A DNA stretch of 64,000 nt from contig SFIM01000001.1 in the NCBI GenBank assembly GCA_004556155.1, forward strand, positions 1-64,000, in the 5' to 3' direction. Shown here piece by piece: positions 28,869-39,375 of this stretch (positions are counted from its first letter, which is position 1; each line of letters begins with the position of its first letter). The DNA is from Clostridiales bacterium (GTDB lineage: Bacteria > Bacillota > Clostridia > Christensenellales > Aristaeellaceae). The notes under the pieces are model-generated. The model made no database searches and was not told where the DNA came from. It saw only the letters and a list, made by a program, of their open reading frames with translations. Made by a program: the position numbers and the translations under genes.

Positions 28869-30050
28869 GTGTCAGAAGCTGAAACGATACGTTTTGACTC
28901 GCTGGATATCTCCGGCGAGGTGCTGCGGGCGGTGGCAAAAATGGGCTTCACCGCTATGACCCCGGTGCAGGCGCGCACCATTCCCGTGATGATGGCGGGC
29001 AACGACGTCATTGCCATTGCCCCTACGGGCACAGGCAAAACCTGCGCCTTCGGCATCCCGATGCTGGAGTATTTGCAGCTGAAAGAGGATTACATTCAGG
29101 AGCTGGTTATCGCCCCTACCCGTGAGCTGGCTGTGCAGATTGCCCAGGAGCTCTCCGCCCTGGCACGCTATATTCCCGAGGCGCGCATTGCCACGCTGTA
29201 CGGCGGTCAGCCCATTGCCAAGCAGATGCAGCAGCTCAAGCGCAAGCCGCAGATTGTGGTGGCTACGCCCGGCCGTATGCTGGATATGATGCACCGCGGC
29301 CTGGCGCGCGTGGATCGCGTGCACACCATGGTGATCGACGAGGCGGACGAGATGCTCAAGATGGGCTTTGTCAAGGACGTCACCTCCATCATCGAGGCCA
29401 CCCCACAGGATCGTCAGCTGGTGATGTTCTCTGCCACTACCAATCAGGATGTAATGACCATTAGCTGGAAGTATCAGTACCAGCCGGTGGAAATCACCGT
29501 AGAGGCCGTGGCCGAAAACAAGCCGCAGATTGCCCAGTATATCATTGAGGCCGATCGCCAGAACAAGGAAGACCGCCTGCTGTATCTGTTGGACGCGGAC
29601 GAGTATCACCGCATTATCATCTTTACCAACACCAAGTTTATGACCGACCGGCTGTGCAGCTTTCTGCAAAAGAAGGGCTATGATGCGCAGTGCATCCACG
29701 GCGATATTCCGCAGGGCAAGCGCACCAAGGTGATGAACGATTTCAAGCACGGCAAGTTCCCCATCCTGGTATGCACGGATGTGGCTGCGCGCGGCATCGA
29801 TGTGTTTGATGTCGAGGCCGTGATCAACTATGACCTGCCGCAGGAGAACGAATACTACACGCACCGTATCGGCCGCACGGGCCGAGCCAAGCGCCACGGC
29901 GTGGCGTTTACGCTGATGAGTTTTCAGGAGTCTGTGCGCATGGATGAGATCCTGCGTTATTTGCAGGGCGATAAGCCTGAAAAGCTGGAATTTGACGAAA
30001 TGGGCGTGCTGCGTCATGCCGACGGCAGCGCGTTCTTTGAAAATGTATAA
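28869..30050 (+). CDS. DEAD-box RNA helicase
   Basis: 393 aa, which is the bare two-domain core with almost no C-terminal extension. Motifs in order: Q-motif region (MGFTAMTPVQARTIP), Walker A APTGTGKT, APTRELA, TPGRMLD, VIDEADEM (DEAD), FSATT (SAT), and in domain 2 IIFTNTK, TDVAARGID and HRIGRTGRA. It unwinds RNA duplexes with ATP in ribosome assembly or RNA decay. The start is GTG at 28869, nine bases after AGAAAGG; no ATG fits. It lies 27 bp after the amidase and 24 bp before deoC, so it may be co-transcribed. Confidence 0.94.
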   Translation: MSEAETIRFDSLDISGEVLRAVAKMGFTAMTPVQARTIPVMMAGNDVIAIAPTGTGKTCAFGIPMLEYLQLKEDYIQELVIAPTRELAVQIAQELSALARYIPEARIATLYGGQPIAKQMQQLKRKPQIVVATPGRMLDMMHRGLARVDRVHTMVIDEADEMLKMGFVKDVTSIIEATPQDRQLVMFSATTNQDVMTISWKYQYQPVEITVEAVAENKPQIAQYIIEADRQNKEDRLLYLLDADEYHRIIIFTNTKFMTDRLCSFLQKKGYDAQCIHGDIPQGKRTKVMNDFKHGKFPILVCTDVAARGIDVFDVEAVINYDLPQENEYYTHRIGRTGRAKRHGVAFTLMSFQESVRMDEILRYLQGDKPEKLEFDEMGVLRHADGSAFFENV

Positions 30051-30074
30051 CAAACAACAAGGAGGACGCAACCT

Positions 30075-30803
30075 ATGCTTACTTCCCGCGATATCGCCAA
30101 GATGCTGGATCACAGCACCCTTCAGCCCTTCCTGACGGAAAAGGACATCCGTCATGGCTGCGAGGTAGCCATCAAGTATGGCACCGCCACCGTGTGCGCT
30201 CGTCCGCAGGATATGGAAATCGTTGTGCCTATGCTGAATGGTACGGGCGTGCTGCCCTGCACGGTAATTGGCTTCCCGCACGGCGCGCACACCATGGAAA
30301 TCAAGGCCATGGAAGCCGCCCGCGCACTGGAGGACGGCTGCCGCGAGCTGGATATGGTGATCAACATCGGTCGCATGCTGGGCGGCGATTACGACTATGT
30401 GGAGCGCGAAATCAAGACCCTGGCCGAGCTGTGCCATGATCAGGAAGCCATCCTGAAAGTCATCATCGAAACCTGCTACCTCAGCGACGAGCAGAAGGTG
30501 AAGGCCTGCCAGCTGAGCGAAAGCGCGGGCGCGGACTTTGTAAAGACCAGCACGGGCTATGGCACCGCGGGCGCGAAGATTGCCGACGTGGCGCTGATGC
30601 GCCGCACGGTATCCGACCGCGTGCGGGTCAAGGCCAGCGGCGGCATCCGTAATCTGGATACCGTGCTGTCCTGCCGTGCGGTGGGCGCAGCGCGCTGCGG
30701 CGTATCCGCCACCGAGGCAATCATGGAGGAGGCCATTCGCCGCGAGCAGGAGGGCACGCTTGTGATGCCCGAAAACCTGACCGAAATGAACGGCGGTTAT
30801 TAA
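30075..30803 (+). CDS. deoC: deoxyribose-phosphate aldolase
   Basis: 242 aa. It cleaves 2-deoxyribose-5-phosphate to glyceraldehyde-3-phosphate and acetaldehyde, the last step in deoxynucleoside breakdown. The TIM barrel carries the Schiff-base Lys in DFVKTSTGYG and the proton-relay Lys in VRVKASGGIRN; LDMVINIGRML holds the active-site Asp. AAGGAGG precedes the ATG. The nucleoside phosphorylase (15 kb) and the BMP importer (47-52 kb) would feed it, although they are not in one operon. Confidence 0.95.
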   Translation: MLTSRDIAKMLDHSTLQPFLTEKDIRHGCEVAIKYGTATVCARPQDMEIVVPMLNGTGVLPCTVIGFPHGAHTMEIKAMEAARALEDGCRELDMVINIGRMLGGDYDYVEREIKTLAELCHDQEAILKVIIETCYLSDEQKVKACQLSESAGADFVKTSTGYGTAGAKIADVALMRRTVSDRVRVKASGGIRNLDTVLSCRAVGAARCGVSATEAIMEEAIRREQEGTLVMPENLTEMNGGY

Positions 30804-30813
30804 AATAAGAGCA

Positions 30814-30861
30814 AGCAGGCTGTCTCTCATGCTCAAGGGCATGCGTGGCAGCCTGCTTTTT
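30814..30861 (+). terminator. deoC terminator
   Basis: AGCAGGCTG (30814-30822) pairs with CAGCCTGCT (30849-30857), with a CATGC/GCATG inner stem, and is followed by TTTTT. Confidence 0.85.
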
Positions 30862-30871
30862 GCGTTAAAAA

Positions 30872-30900
30872 CGGTACTTTCTTGTGCAAAGAAAGTACCG
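30872..30900. repeat. dispersed palindromic repeat, copy B (short)
   Basis: Perfect 12-bp inverted repeat CGGTACTTTCTT/AAGAAAGTACCG around a 5-nt loop. The same arms flank the larger element at 52081-52200. Confidence 0.65.
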
Positions 30901-30940
30901 CAAAATGGAATTTGCCGTTTAGGAGCGATTGCAGAAGGCG

Positions 30941-30972
30941 TTGATTGCACCTGTCAGCGACAGCACAATCAA
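30941..30972 (-). terminator. hairpin downstream of rpe
   Basis: TTGATTG/CAATCAA outer stem with an inner CTGTC/GACAG stem, 35 bp past the rpe stop on the minus strand. There is no clean T-tract, so it may be a weak terminator or an RNA-stability hairpin. Confidence 0.45.
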
Positions 30973-31007
30973 GAGAACAGGATTAATGACTTGATAAACG
31001 TGATGCG

Positions 31008-31670
31008 TTATTTAACGCACTCCCGGAACTTGGCAATGGCTTCGTCCATGGGCATGGACTTGGTGAACACGCTGGAGGAGCCGCATACAAAGATATCGGC
31101 GCTCTGTGCGCGCATCTTGGGGGCCATTTCAAAGCTGCAATTGCCGTCCACCTCGATGGGCAGGTGCGCAAGACCGTGCCTGGCCAGCAGCTCGCGGGTT
31201 TCGTGAATCTTGGCAATCGTCTCAGGCACGGCCTTCTGGCCGGCAAAGCCGGGATTGACCGTCATCACCAGCACGCCGTCAATCAGGTCGATCACATCCT
31301 CCAGCACCGATACGGGCGTGGGGGGATTGATGGCCGCCAGGGGCTTCGCGCCTGCATCGCGCACCAGCTGCAGGGCCTGCCGCCAGTTCTTGGTGCTTTC
31401 ATGGTGAACGCTTACAAACTCGCCCGGCTGAAAATCAAACCAGCTGATTTTCTTTTCCGGCTCGGTAATCATCAGGTGAATATCCAGCGGAATGCTGGTC
31501 AGCTTGCGCAGCTGCTTTACATAATCGGTGCCCAGCATCAGGTTTGGCACAAAGCAGCCGTCCATTACGTCGATATGCAGATATTCAATTCCAGCCTTTT
31601 CAAAGGCGCGCAGGGTTTCATCCAGCTTGTCAATCTGCGCGCACATCATCGAGGGAGCCAACATGCCCAT
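31008..31670 (-). CDS. rpe: ribulose-phosphate 3-epimerase family protein
   Basis: 220 aa TIM barrel that interconverts ribulose-5-phosphate and xylulose-5-phosphate in the pentose phosphate pathway. Seen: LAPSMMCA at the N-terminus (Ser binding substrate), LHIDVMDGCFVPNLM with the metal-binding His/Asp, DIHLMITEP, MTVNPGFAGQ and the phosphate-binding end VCGSSSVF. The sequence is somewhat divergent (MMCA where ILSA is usual), so a related epimerase such as allulose-6-phosphate 3-epimerase is possible. ATG 31670 has GGAGG eight bases upstream; earlier in-frame ATGs do not. Confidence 0.85.
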   Translation of the reverse strand: MGMLAPSMMCAQIDKLDETLRAFEKAGIEYLHIDVMDGCFVPNLMLGTDYVKQLRKLTSIPLDIHLMITEPEKKISWFDFQPGEFVSVHHESTKNWRQALQLVRDAGAKPLAAINPPTPVSVLEDVIDLIDGVLVMTVNPGFAGQKAVPETIAKIHETRELLARHGLAHLPIEVDGNCSFEMAPKMRAQSADIFVCGSSSVFTKSMPMDEAIAKFRECVK

Positions 31671-31794
31671 GGTTTGATCCTCCGTATCCATTTGATTGCT
31701 TGGGCGCACACGTGCCTAAGACAGTATGCCGCAATTTATCCGCCGCGTCAAGCAAAAAATGCGGAGAACGCCGTGCCAGCCCGAGCGCTGAAAA

Positions 31795-31818
31795 GGGGCT
31801 GCCGGTTTTGGCAGTCCC
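31795..31818 (-). terminator. terminator of the XRE regulator gene
   Basis: GGGACTGCC/GGCAGCCCC stem (one wobble pair) followed by TTTTC on the minus strand. Confidence 0.75.
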
Positions 31819-31844
31819 TCAGGTTAATGCTTGGGCGGGCTGCG

Positions 31845-32495
31845 TTATTCGCTTTTTTGCCTGCTCTTTTCATCTGCGAGGAAGGCATGGCCAATCGCCA
31901 TTCCCGCAAGCGAGGCAGCCGTTCCGATCAGAAAAAAGGTGAGCGTTTGCAAATCGAGCTGATTGAAAAGGGAGCTTTCCCTCATGCCATCGCCCGCATA
32001 GACGGAAAGCGTGAACATCACGCCCAAGCCAATGGATACAAGCCACTTGCGCTTTCCCCAAAGATTGTTTTTCCCAATCAAAAATGACAGGATTATCGTC
32101 GCTGCCGGCAGCACAAGCCATTGAAACGCGCCTGCCTGCGCCTGAGCGATCCCTCCCGCGGAAAAAAACCATGATGCCGCGATGTTGAGCACCCATATCA
32201 CCAGATAGGATATCACCAGTATCAGCCTGGACAGCCTGGCCTTGCTTTTTACCGTGTTTGTGCTCTCCTCAATATAATCCAGATAGCCTTTCATCGATGC
32301 TTCTCCTTTCAACAGGTAATCAAGACTGACACCGTATAAATCACTCATTTTCAGCACGCTGACGATATCGGGATAGGATCTTTCATTCTCCCAGTTCGAT
32401 ACCGTCTGCCTGCTGACGCCAAGCGCCTCCGCGGCCTGCTCCTGCGTGATCCTCGCGTCCGTTCTTGACTTTTTGATTTTGCTGCCAATGTCCAT
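31845..32495 (-). CDS. XRE-family regulator with membrane domain
   Basis: 216 aa. Residues 1-66 are a Cro/CI-type helix-turn-helix (ITQEQAAEALGVSRQTVSNW, then PDIVSVLKMSDLYGVSLDYLL). The rest has four membrane helices (LILVISYLVIWVLNIAASWF and three more). Such membrane-tethered XRE proteins are common in Firmicutes and may sense the membrane state, with targets usually unknown. AAGGAGG lies in front of the ATG. No operon partner is evident and the next gene downstream is rpe, 174 bp away behind a terminator. Confidence 0.85.
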   Translation of the reverse strand: MDIGSKIKKSRTDARITQEQAAEALGVSRQTVSNWENERSYPDIVSVLKMSDLYGVSLDYLLKGEASMKGYLDYIEESTNTVKSKARLSRLILVISYLVIWVLNIAASWFFSAGGIAQAQAGAFQWLVLPAATIILSFLIGKNNLWGKRKWLVSIGLGVMFTLSVYAGDGMRESSLFNQLDLQTLTFFLIGTAASLAGMAIGHAFLADEKSRQKSE

Positions 32496-32905
32496 GTGCC
32501 TGCCCTCCTTGCATTAACCTGATCTGGATGATACATGATATGAAAAGCCCTGTCCATCAAAGCGCTTTTACAGGGCGGAATTTCCCTGTCAAAATGCTTT
32601 TGCATCGCCGGGACGCAGCGGTCAAGCTGCGCGCCCTGCGCCGGAAGCCGGTTTCCGCGCCTCCCGCAGCCGAAGCTGGCTGCCCGCAGGGCCTGCCTGC
32701 CGGTGAACGGCTCCTTCCAGAGTTTAGCACAGGCCGCATCAGTTTTCCACCGCTTTTGCGCCCGATGCCCCAAACGGACAGCCTCCGCCGCCCGGCCGCC
32801 TGCGGGAAAAACAGCAAAGAGCGCCTGTCTGCCGCGGCGCAAAAAGCGGCGGGCGCTTCTTTTGCCGTTTTGGCGGACATATGTGTATTTTTCAGGCTTT
32901 TTTGA
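32496..32905. other. gene-free GC-rich spacer
   Basis: About 400 bp of very GC-rich DNA with accidental ORFs on both strands (for example 32528-32905 plus and 32557-32916 minus). None has a convincing start signal or a known motif. A hairpin ACAGGG/CCCTGT lies near 32570-32594. I see no gene here; degraded sequence or an unrecognised element is possible. Confidence 0.5.
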
Positions 32906-32934
32906 TTGCATTGCATCCGCGCAAGTGCTATAAT
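32906..32934 (+). promoter_or_regulatory. proS promoter
   Basis: TTGCAT at 32906-32911 and TATAAT at 32929-32934, spacer 17 nt. The leader is short and no T-box was seen. Confidence 0.75.
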
Positions 32935-32969
32935 TGAGCAGATTCAGGATAACGGGAGGGGTTTTAGCT

Positions 32970-34694
32970 ATGAAGCTTGCCAACATGCTGGGCGATCGTT
33001 TCCGCGAGACGCCGGCAGATTGCCAGATTATCAGCCAGATTTTTATGATCCGCGGCGGCTATATGAAGCAGGTTGCCAACGGCATCTATTCGCTGAATAT
33101 GCCCGCGCGGCGCATTGTGCGCAAAATTGAAAACATCCTGCGCGAGGAAATGGATGCCATCGACGGCCAGGAAGTACTCTTCCCCGTGGTGATGCCCGCC
33201 GACCTGTGGCGCGAAAGCGGCCGCTATGATAAGATCGGCAGTGAGCTGGCGCGCTTTAAAGATCGCAGCGGCAACGATATGGTGCTGGGTATGACCCATG
33301 AGGAAGCCAGCGTGCAGCTGGTGCGCGGCACGCCCAAGCCCGAGTCCGCCTTCCCCTTCATGATCTATCAGATTCAGACCAAGTTCCGTGATGAGCCCCG
33401 CGCCCGCGGCGGTCTGATCCGCGTGCGCGAGTTTACGATGAAGGACGCTTACTCCTTCCACACCTCGCAGGCCGATCTGGAAAAATATTATGACCGCTGC
33501 TATCATGCCTATGAGCGCATCTTCGCCCGCTGCGGCGTGCCGGAGGTGGTGGCCGTCAAGTCCGACAGCGGCATGATGGGCGGCAATATCTCCCATGAGT
33601 TCATGCTGCTTACCGATATCGGCGAGGATACCATCGTCACCTGCCCCGAGTGCGGCTATCGCTCCAACATGGAAGCGGCCGACTGCGTGGTGGTTAACGA
33701 AAAGATCGGCGAAGCGCCGCTGACCAAGGTGGCCACGCCCGATCAGACGACCATGGAGGATGTGTGCGCCTTCCTGCATACCGACCTGAAGAACGCCCTC
33801 AAGGCCGTTGTCTATCAGGAAAATCTGACCGACAAGTACATCGTCGTGTTCATCCGCGGCGATCTGGAAGTGAACGAGACCAAGCTGCGCAATTTCGTGG
33901 GCTGCGAGATTCACCCTGCCGATATCACCGAGGACAGCGGCATCGTCAAGGGCTTTATCGGCCCGGTTAACTTTAAGGGCAACGCGCGCGTGCTGTTTGA
34001 TAAATCGCTGGACGGTACGGACAACCTGGTGTGCGGCGCAAACGAGGAAGGTTATCACTATACCGGCCTGAACCTGGAGCGCGATGTGAAGGTGGAATCC
34101 TTCTGTGATGTGGCCAAGCCCGTTGCGGGTGGTATCTGCCCCGTGTGCGGCAAGCACAGCATCAACATCAGCCGCGGCATCGAGGTGGGCAATATCTTCC
34201 AGCTGGGAACCAAGTATTCTCATGCCATGGGTTTGCAGTTCCAGAACAAGAACGGCGGCTTGGAAGACGTGATCATGGGCTGCTACGGCATCGGCGTGGG
34301 CCGTCTGTGCGCTTCTGTGTGCGAGGTGCGGCATGACGATTACGGCCCCATCTGGCCCATTAGCATCGCGCCCTGGCAGGTGCATCTGTGCGCCATGCGC
34401 GTGGATAAGCCCGAGGTACGCGAGGCGGCCGACGCGCTGTACGATAAGCTGCAGAAGGCTGGCGTAGAGGTGATCTACGATGATCGCGCGGTCAGCGCGG
34501 GCGTGATGTTCTCCGATGCCGATCTGCTGGGCGTGCCCGTGCGCGTGGTGGTCAGCCCCAAGACGCTGGCGCGCGGCGCTGTGGAAATCTCCGCGCGCGA
34601 CAAGTCCTTCCGCCAGGATGCGGCGGTGGAATATGCCTGCGAGGAAATTCAGGGTATCGTCAAGGATATGCTGTCCCGCTGCTCTGCCGACTAA
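32970..34694 (+). CDS. proS: prolyl-tRNA synthetase (bacterial type)
   Basis: 574 aa, the length of the bacterial form with an inserted editing domain. It charges tRNA-Pro. Class II motif 2 is in GGLIRVREFTMKDAYSFH and motif 3 in GCYGIGVGRL. The insertion domain between them (about 225-400) removes mischarged alanine and carries the usual EIHPADITEDSG-like region. The C-terminal anticodon-binding domain starts near IAPWQVHLCAMR. GGGAGGGG precedes ATG 32970; the longer frame upstream lacks a site. Confidence 0.97.
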   Translation: MKLANMLGDRFRETPADCQIISQIFMIRGGYMKQVANGIYSLNMPARRIVRKIENILREEMDAIDGQEVLFPVVMPADLWRESGRYDKIGSELARFKDRSGNDMVLGMTHEEASVQLVRGTPKPESAFPFMIYQIQTKFRDEPRARGGLIRVREFTMKDAYSFHTSQADLEKYYDRCYHAYERIFARCGVPEVVAVKSDSGMMGGNISHEFMLLTDIGEDTIVTCPECGYRSNMEAADCVVVNEKIGEAPLTKVATPDQTTMEDVCAFLHTDLKNALKAVVYQENLTDKYIVVFIRGDLEVNETKLRNFVGCEIHPADITEDSGIVKGFIGPVNFKGNARVLFDKSLDGTDNLVCGANEEGYHYTGLNLERDVKVESFCDVAKPVAGGICPVCGKHSINISRGIEVGNIFQLGTKYSHAMGLQFQNKNGGLEDVIMGCYGIGVGRLCASVCEVRHDDYGPIWPISIAPWQVHLCAMRVDKPEVREAADALYDKLQKAGVEVIYDDRAVSAGVMFSDADLLGVPVRVVVSPKTLARGAVEISARDKSFRQDAAVEYACEEIQGIVKDMLSRCSAD

Positions 34695-34711
34695 GCAATC
34701 AGAATATAACG

Positions 34712-34755
34712 CTGCGCCCCTTCCGGATTGTAACACCGGAAGGGGCGCAGTTTTT
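34712..34755 (+). terminator. proS terminator
   Basis: 15-bp perfect stem CTGCGCCCCTTCCGG/CCGGAAGGGGCGCAG with a 9-nt loop, then TTTTTA. Confidence 0.92.
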
Positions 34756-34777
34756 ATGTTCACATAAACGGTTCTTT

Positions 34778-36376
<1,599 letters not shown>

Positions 36377-36484
36377 GTGTAGCGCTCCTTTCAGAATACG
36401 CCGGGCTGCCTGCCTGGCTGTGGAAAAGCGTTTTATCCAGGAAGATTTGCGAGAACATATGCTATTTTACCCGCGCCGGTTGAC

Positions 36485-36643
36485 CTAAGCACGGACGTTC
36501 TGTATTGTATCACAAATCCATGGTGCTGCGCCAATAGCACAAGAAAAAAACATCGTTGGGGCGCTGAAGAAATTCCCCTGGGTAAGCACATCATCGTATA
36601 TATTCTTGGACGATTGATAGGCTTCTTTTATTTTATCCGCCAT
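36485..36643 (-). pseudogene. 5' remnant of a class I methyltransferase gene
   Basis: Reading from ATG 36643 on the minus strand, the first 27 codons (MADKIKEAYQSSKNIYDDV, then LTQGNFFS) match the characteristic N-terminus of a common clostridial SAM methyltransferase. After residue 27 the similarity stops, and the frame ends at TAG 36487-36485 with no SAM-binding motif. About 85% of the gene is missing. A stub of another frame (MKNELNEDWMAKQYGG) overlaps its start. The family call is from memory of the N-terminal motif. Confidence 0.55.
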
Positions 36644-36701
36644 ATTGCTTTGCCATCCAATCTTCGTTCAATTCATTTTTCATGCCCGCGCCAAGCCTTG
36701 C

Positions 36702-36971
36702 TCAGCCAATCAGCACCGCGACGCCGGCCAGCGCAAGGATCAGGTACAGTATCGTGGCCAGGCTCCGCTTGATCAGCACGTCCTTCCAGGGCTTGATGTA
36801 AGGCACGCCCTCCATGCCCTTGATGCGCCAGATCTTGCTGTGTCCTACCCATAGCCGGTCGATCACAAGCCCGCGCCGGTGTGCTTCTTCTATGTATGCC
36901 TTGGAATAGAAATACAGGCAGCGAAGCCCGCTGTTGCCTACCGCGCATTTTATTAGCAGAATATACAGCAA
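36702..36971 (-). pseudogene. fragment of a membrane-anchored protein
   Basis: 89-codon frame. The residues after about 20 (FYSKAYIEEAHRRGLVID, then RLWVGHSKIWRI) read like folded protein, and it ends in one membrane helix (ATILYLILALAGVAVLIG). There is no ribosome site before any ATG and the first 20 residues look non-native. It is probably the 3' end of a larger gene, next to the methyltransferase remnant. I do not recognise the family. Confidence 0.35.
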
Positions 36972-37061
36972 ACAGTATCACGCAAGCTGCAACCGAATCG
37001 GCATTTGTACATTCTTCCTTGAACAGCTACGCTCATTTACGCTGCAGTGGAGCCCACGCCT

Positions 37062-37922
37062 TTATCCTCGGATTTTGGGCTGATACTGCATACTGGATAC
37101 ATTATAGATGGTGATAAACGCCTTCGGGTCCTCGCGGTTGATAAAGCTCATCAGCTTCTGATATTCGCTTTTATCCACGATGGTGATGATCTCGTTATGT
37201 TTTTCAAAGTTATATGCGCCAATGGCCTCGTATATTGTAGCGCCGCTGTGCAGATCGTTGATGATAAACTGCCGGAGCGCCTCTTCCTTTTCGGTGATAA
37301 TGCAGACGCGGCGCTTTTTATTATAGTCGAAGATGAAATAATCCAGAATGATTCCGTTAAAGTATGTGCCAAGGACGCTCAAAACCACCGTCTTTTTATC
37401 GTAAACCAGGGCAGCTGAAAGCGCCACGCACATGCCGGATAACGACATGGCCTTGCCCAGCTCGATGTGCAGGTATTTATTCATGATCTTGGCCACAATA
37501 TCCAGCCCGCCGGAGGATGCGTTTCGATTAAACAGGATGCTGATGCCAATGCTGACCACCAGAATATAACAAAGCACATCCAGCTCCTGGCTGCCTGTCA
37601 AGGATCCGGCATTGGGAAACAGTGCTTCAAAAAGCGCTAAAAATACTGACAGCATCACGCTGGTGTAAACGGTCTTGGCGCCAAATTCCTTGCCGCAGGT
37701 GATAAAACCAATGATCAAAAGAACCACGTTCATGATCATCGTAATGGCGGACAGTGGGAGCGGTATAAAATTGGACAGCACAATGCCAAGACCCGAAATG
37801 CTGCTGACGGACGCATGGCTGGGCACCAGGAAAAAGTACACCGCTGCCGCAACGATAGCGTCCGCTCCGGTCAAAATCAGCGCTTCCTTCGCAAGATCCT
37901 TGTAATTGAGTTTCTTGTTCAT
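37062..37922 (-). CDS. YitT-family membrane protein (DUF161 + DUF2179)
   Basis: 286 aa with five or six membrane helices in the first 190 residues, including SSGGLDIVAKIMNKY, typical of DUF161. A C-terminal DUF2179 domain follows (VCIITEKEEALRQFIIND to KAFITIYNV) and is thought to bind a small ligand. The transported or sensed molecule is unknown. The codons are clearly more AT-rich than in flanking genes, and both neighbours are gene remnants, which suggests arrival by transfer. It appears intact and full length. Confidence 0.88.
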   Translation of the reverse strand: MNKKLNYKDLAKEALILTGADAIVAAAVYFFLVPSHASVSSISGLGIVLSNFIPLPLSAITMIMNVVLLIIGFITCGKEFGAKTVYTSVMLSVFLALFEALFPNAGSLTGSQELDVLCYILVVSIGISILFNRNASSGGLDIVAKIMNKYLHIELGKAMSLSGMCVALSAALVYDKKTVVLSVLGTYFNGIILDYFIFDYNKKRRVCIITEKEEALRQFIINDLHSGATIYEAIGAYNFEKHNEIITIVDKSEYQKLMSFINREDPKAFITIYNVSSMQYQPKIRG

Positions 37923-37959
37923 TGCCTTATTTCCTTATCTGGGAGTTTACTGATACTCC

Positions 37960-38415
37960 TCATATTAATGTAGGAACTATTTCTGCCAAGTTACGGTATT
38001 CAATCGCACAGTGTTCCGCCATGCCGCACGCCATGGCGTTGTTAATCATCAGCTTGCGCAAAATGGGATTCATCGTTCTGCCAAGCCAGAACCTGCTGGT
38101 AAGGAAAAGTCCGTCGTTTGTCTGGCGAAAAATGTGTGCCATTTCCGTATGCCAGATCAGCCCGTTGAACGCACCCACGTGACCGCAGACAATCAATGGC
38201 ACGCTGTACGCCTGCATGGCAGTTTTTGAAAAACCAAATTTCTCCGGCTTCAGAAAATCAATGCGGAGCGGCATTCGCATTCCGCCCATTCTCTCTGTCG
38301 GAAGCTGCGTATTATCCTGAAACGGCGGCTGCGCTGCCTGCTCAAAGTAGCCCGCACACCGGCGTGGATAGCCAATTGCATAGTGCGCACCGGGAAATAA
38401 TGCTGATATTTCCAT
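37960..38415 (-). pseudogene. C-terminal part of a DAPG-hydrolase (PhlG)-like gene
   Basis: 151 codons. The sequence FPGAHYAIG near the start, TSRFWLGR in the middle and MAEHCAIEYRNLAEIVPTL at the end resemble the zinc-binding core of the DAPG/phloretin hydrolase family, whose His and HxxxE ligands seem present. These proteins are normally about 280 residues, so the N-terminal half is missing. A promoter (TGCTATACT at 38501-38493) and AAAGGAGG with ATG 38470 exist upstream but lead into other frames. The gene is therefore probably dead through deletion and frameshift. Confidence 0.55.
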
Positions 38416-38763
38416 AAAAACTCCATATACGAAATTTCGCCCGATTGCTTCGCTGCCAGCAGCGCTGCATAAGCCATTCCTCCTTTTGCTTCAGTATAGC
38501 ATAGTTGGGGCCGATAATCCAGCGGAGAAATCCGCATGGCGCATGGTTTTAATAGCTTTGTCAGCCGCTCGTTTCAAGGCATAATGGCACGTAGCATGAA
38601 CGGCCGACGAAGCGCCATTTCTATGCGCACGGGAATTTTCCATTTATACCCTGAAAACGGCCTATTCCTGCGTTTTACGCCAAAGGATAGAGAATCTCGC
38701 ATAATCTGGCGAATTCGGCAAACAATACGAGGGCATCAGCAACGCAAAAAAGGAGTGGCTTGG
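38416..38763. other. intergenic region with promoter remains
   Basis: The left part holds a minus-strand extended -10 (TGCTATACT, 38501-38493) and an AAAGGAGG site (38486-38479) of the decayed DAPG-hydrolase-like gene. The right part, up to spoVT, has no recognised gene. The spoVT frame runs open upstream to 38536 but without a ribosome site. Confidence 0.5.
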
Positions 38764-39318
38764 ATGAAAGCGACAGGCATTGTACGCAGAATCGATGAGC
38801 TGGGCCGTGTGGTAATTCCCAAGGAAATACGCAGAACGCTGCGTATTCGGGAAGGCGACCCGCTGGAAATCTATACGGACAGGGACGGCGAGGTGATTTT
38901 GAAAAAGTACTCGCCCATTGGGGAAATGTCCTCCTTCGCCAAGGATTACACCGAGTCGATTTTCCGCTCCCTGGGGCATATTGCCTGCATTGTGGATCGG
39001 GATCAGGTGGTGGCGGTCAGCGGCGTAAACAAAAAGGAGCTGTGGGATAAACCCATCAGCCACGATCTGGAGCAGGCCATCGCCAGCCGCCAGACGCAGA
39101 CCTACAATCGCCAGATGGGCGGCAAGGTGATGAGCGTGACCAACGAGGACGATAACGGCGGCTATACGGCGCAGGTGGTATCGCCCATCATTGCCGACGG
39201 CGAGGCGATCGGCGCGGTGCTGCTGCTGTCCCGCGAGCAGGGCGCACGCATGGGAGATACCGAGGTCAAGGTGGCCGAAACTGCGGCAGGTATCGTCGGC
39301 CGTCAGATGGAGCAGTAA
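38764..39318 (+). CDS. spoVT: stage V sporulation protein T (AbrB-family regulator)
   Basis: 184 aa, close to the 178 aa of Bacillus SpoVT. Residues 1-52 form the swapped-hairpin AbrB DNA-binding domain (MKATGIVRRIDELGRVVIPK, then EIRRTLRIREGDPLEIY). The rest is the GAF-like regulatory domain (SIFRSLGHIACIVDRDQVVA to AAGIVGRQMEQ). SpoVT tunes sigma-G genes in the forespore and is conserved in Clostridia, where it can be essential for sporulation. AAGGAG lies ten bases before ATG 38764. Confidence 0.93.
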   Translation: MKATGIVRRIDELGRVVIPKEIRRTLRIREGDPLEIYTDRDGEVILKKYSPIGEMSSFAKDYTESIFRSLGHIACIVDRDQVVAVSGVNKKELWDKPISHDLEQAIASRQTQTYNRQMGGKVMSVTNEDDNGGYTAQVVSPIIADGEAIGAVLLLSREQGARMGDTEVKVAETAAGIVGRQMEQ

Positions 39319-39322
39319 AAAA

Positions 39323-39370
39323 ACGGGGCTTGTGATCTGCAATGCGCAGAATGCAGGCCCCGTTGCTTTT
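39323..39370. terminator. terminator between spoVT and the DHH genes
   Basis: ACGGGGC (39323-39329) pairs with GCCCCGT (39357-39363), with inner TGC-rich pairing. TGCTTTTT follows on plus and TTTTTT on minus. Confidence 0.75.
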
Positions 39371-39375
39371 TGCCC

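Noticed and set aside
32970..33000. T-box or other tRNA-sensing leader for proS
   Set aside because: The promoter at 32906-32934 leaves under 40 bases of leader, too short for a T-box.
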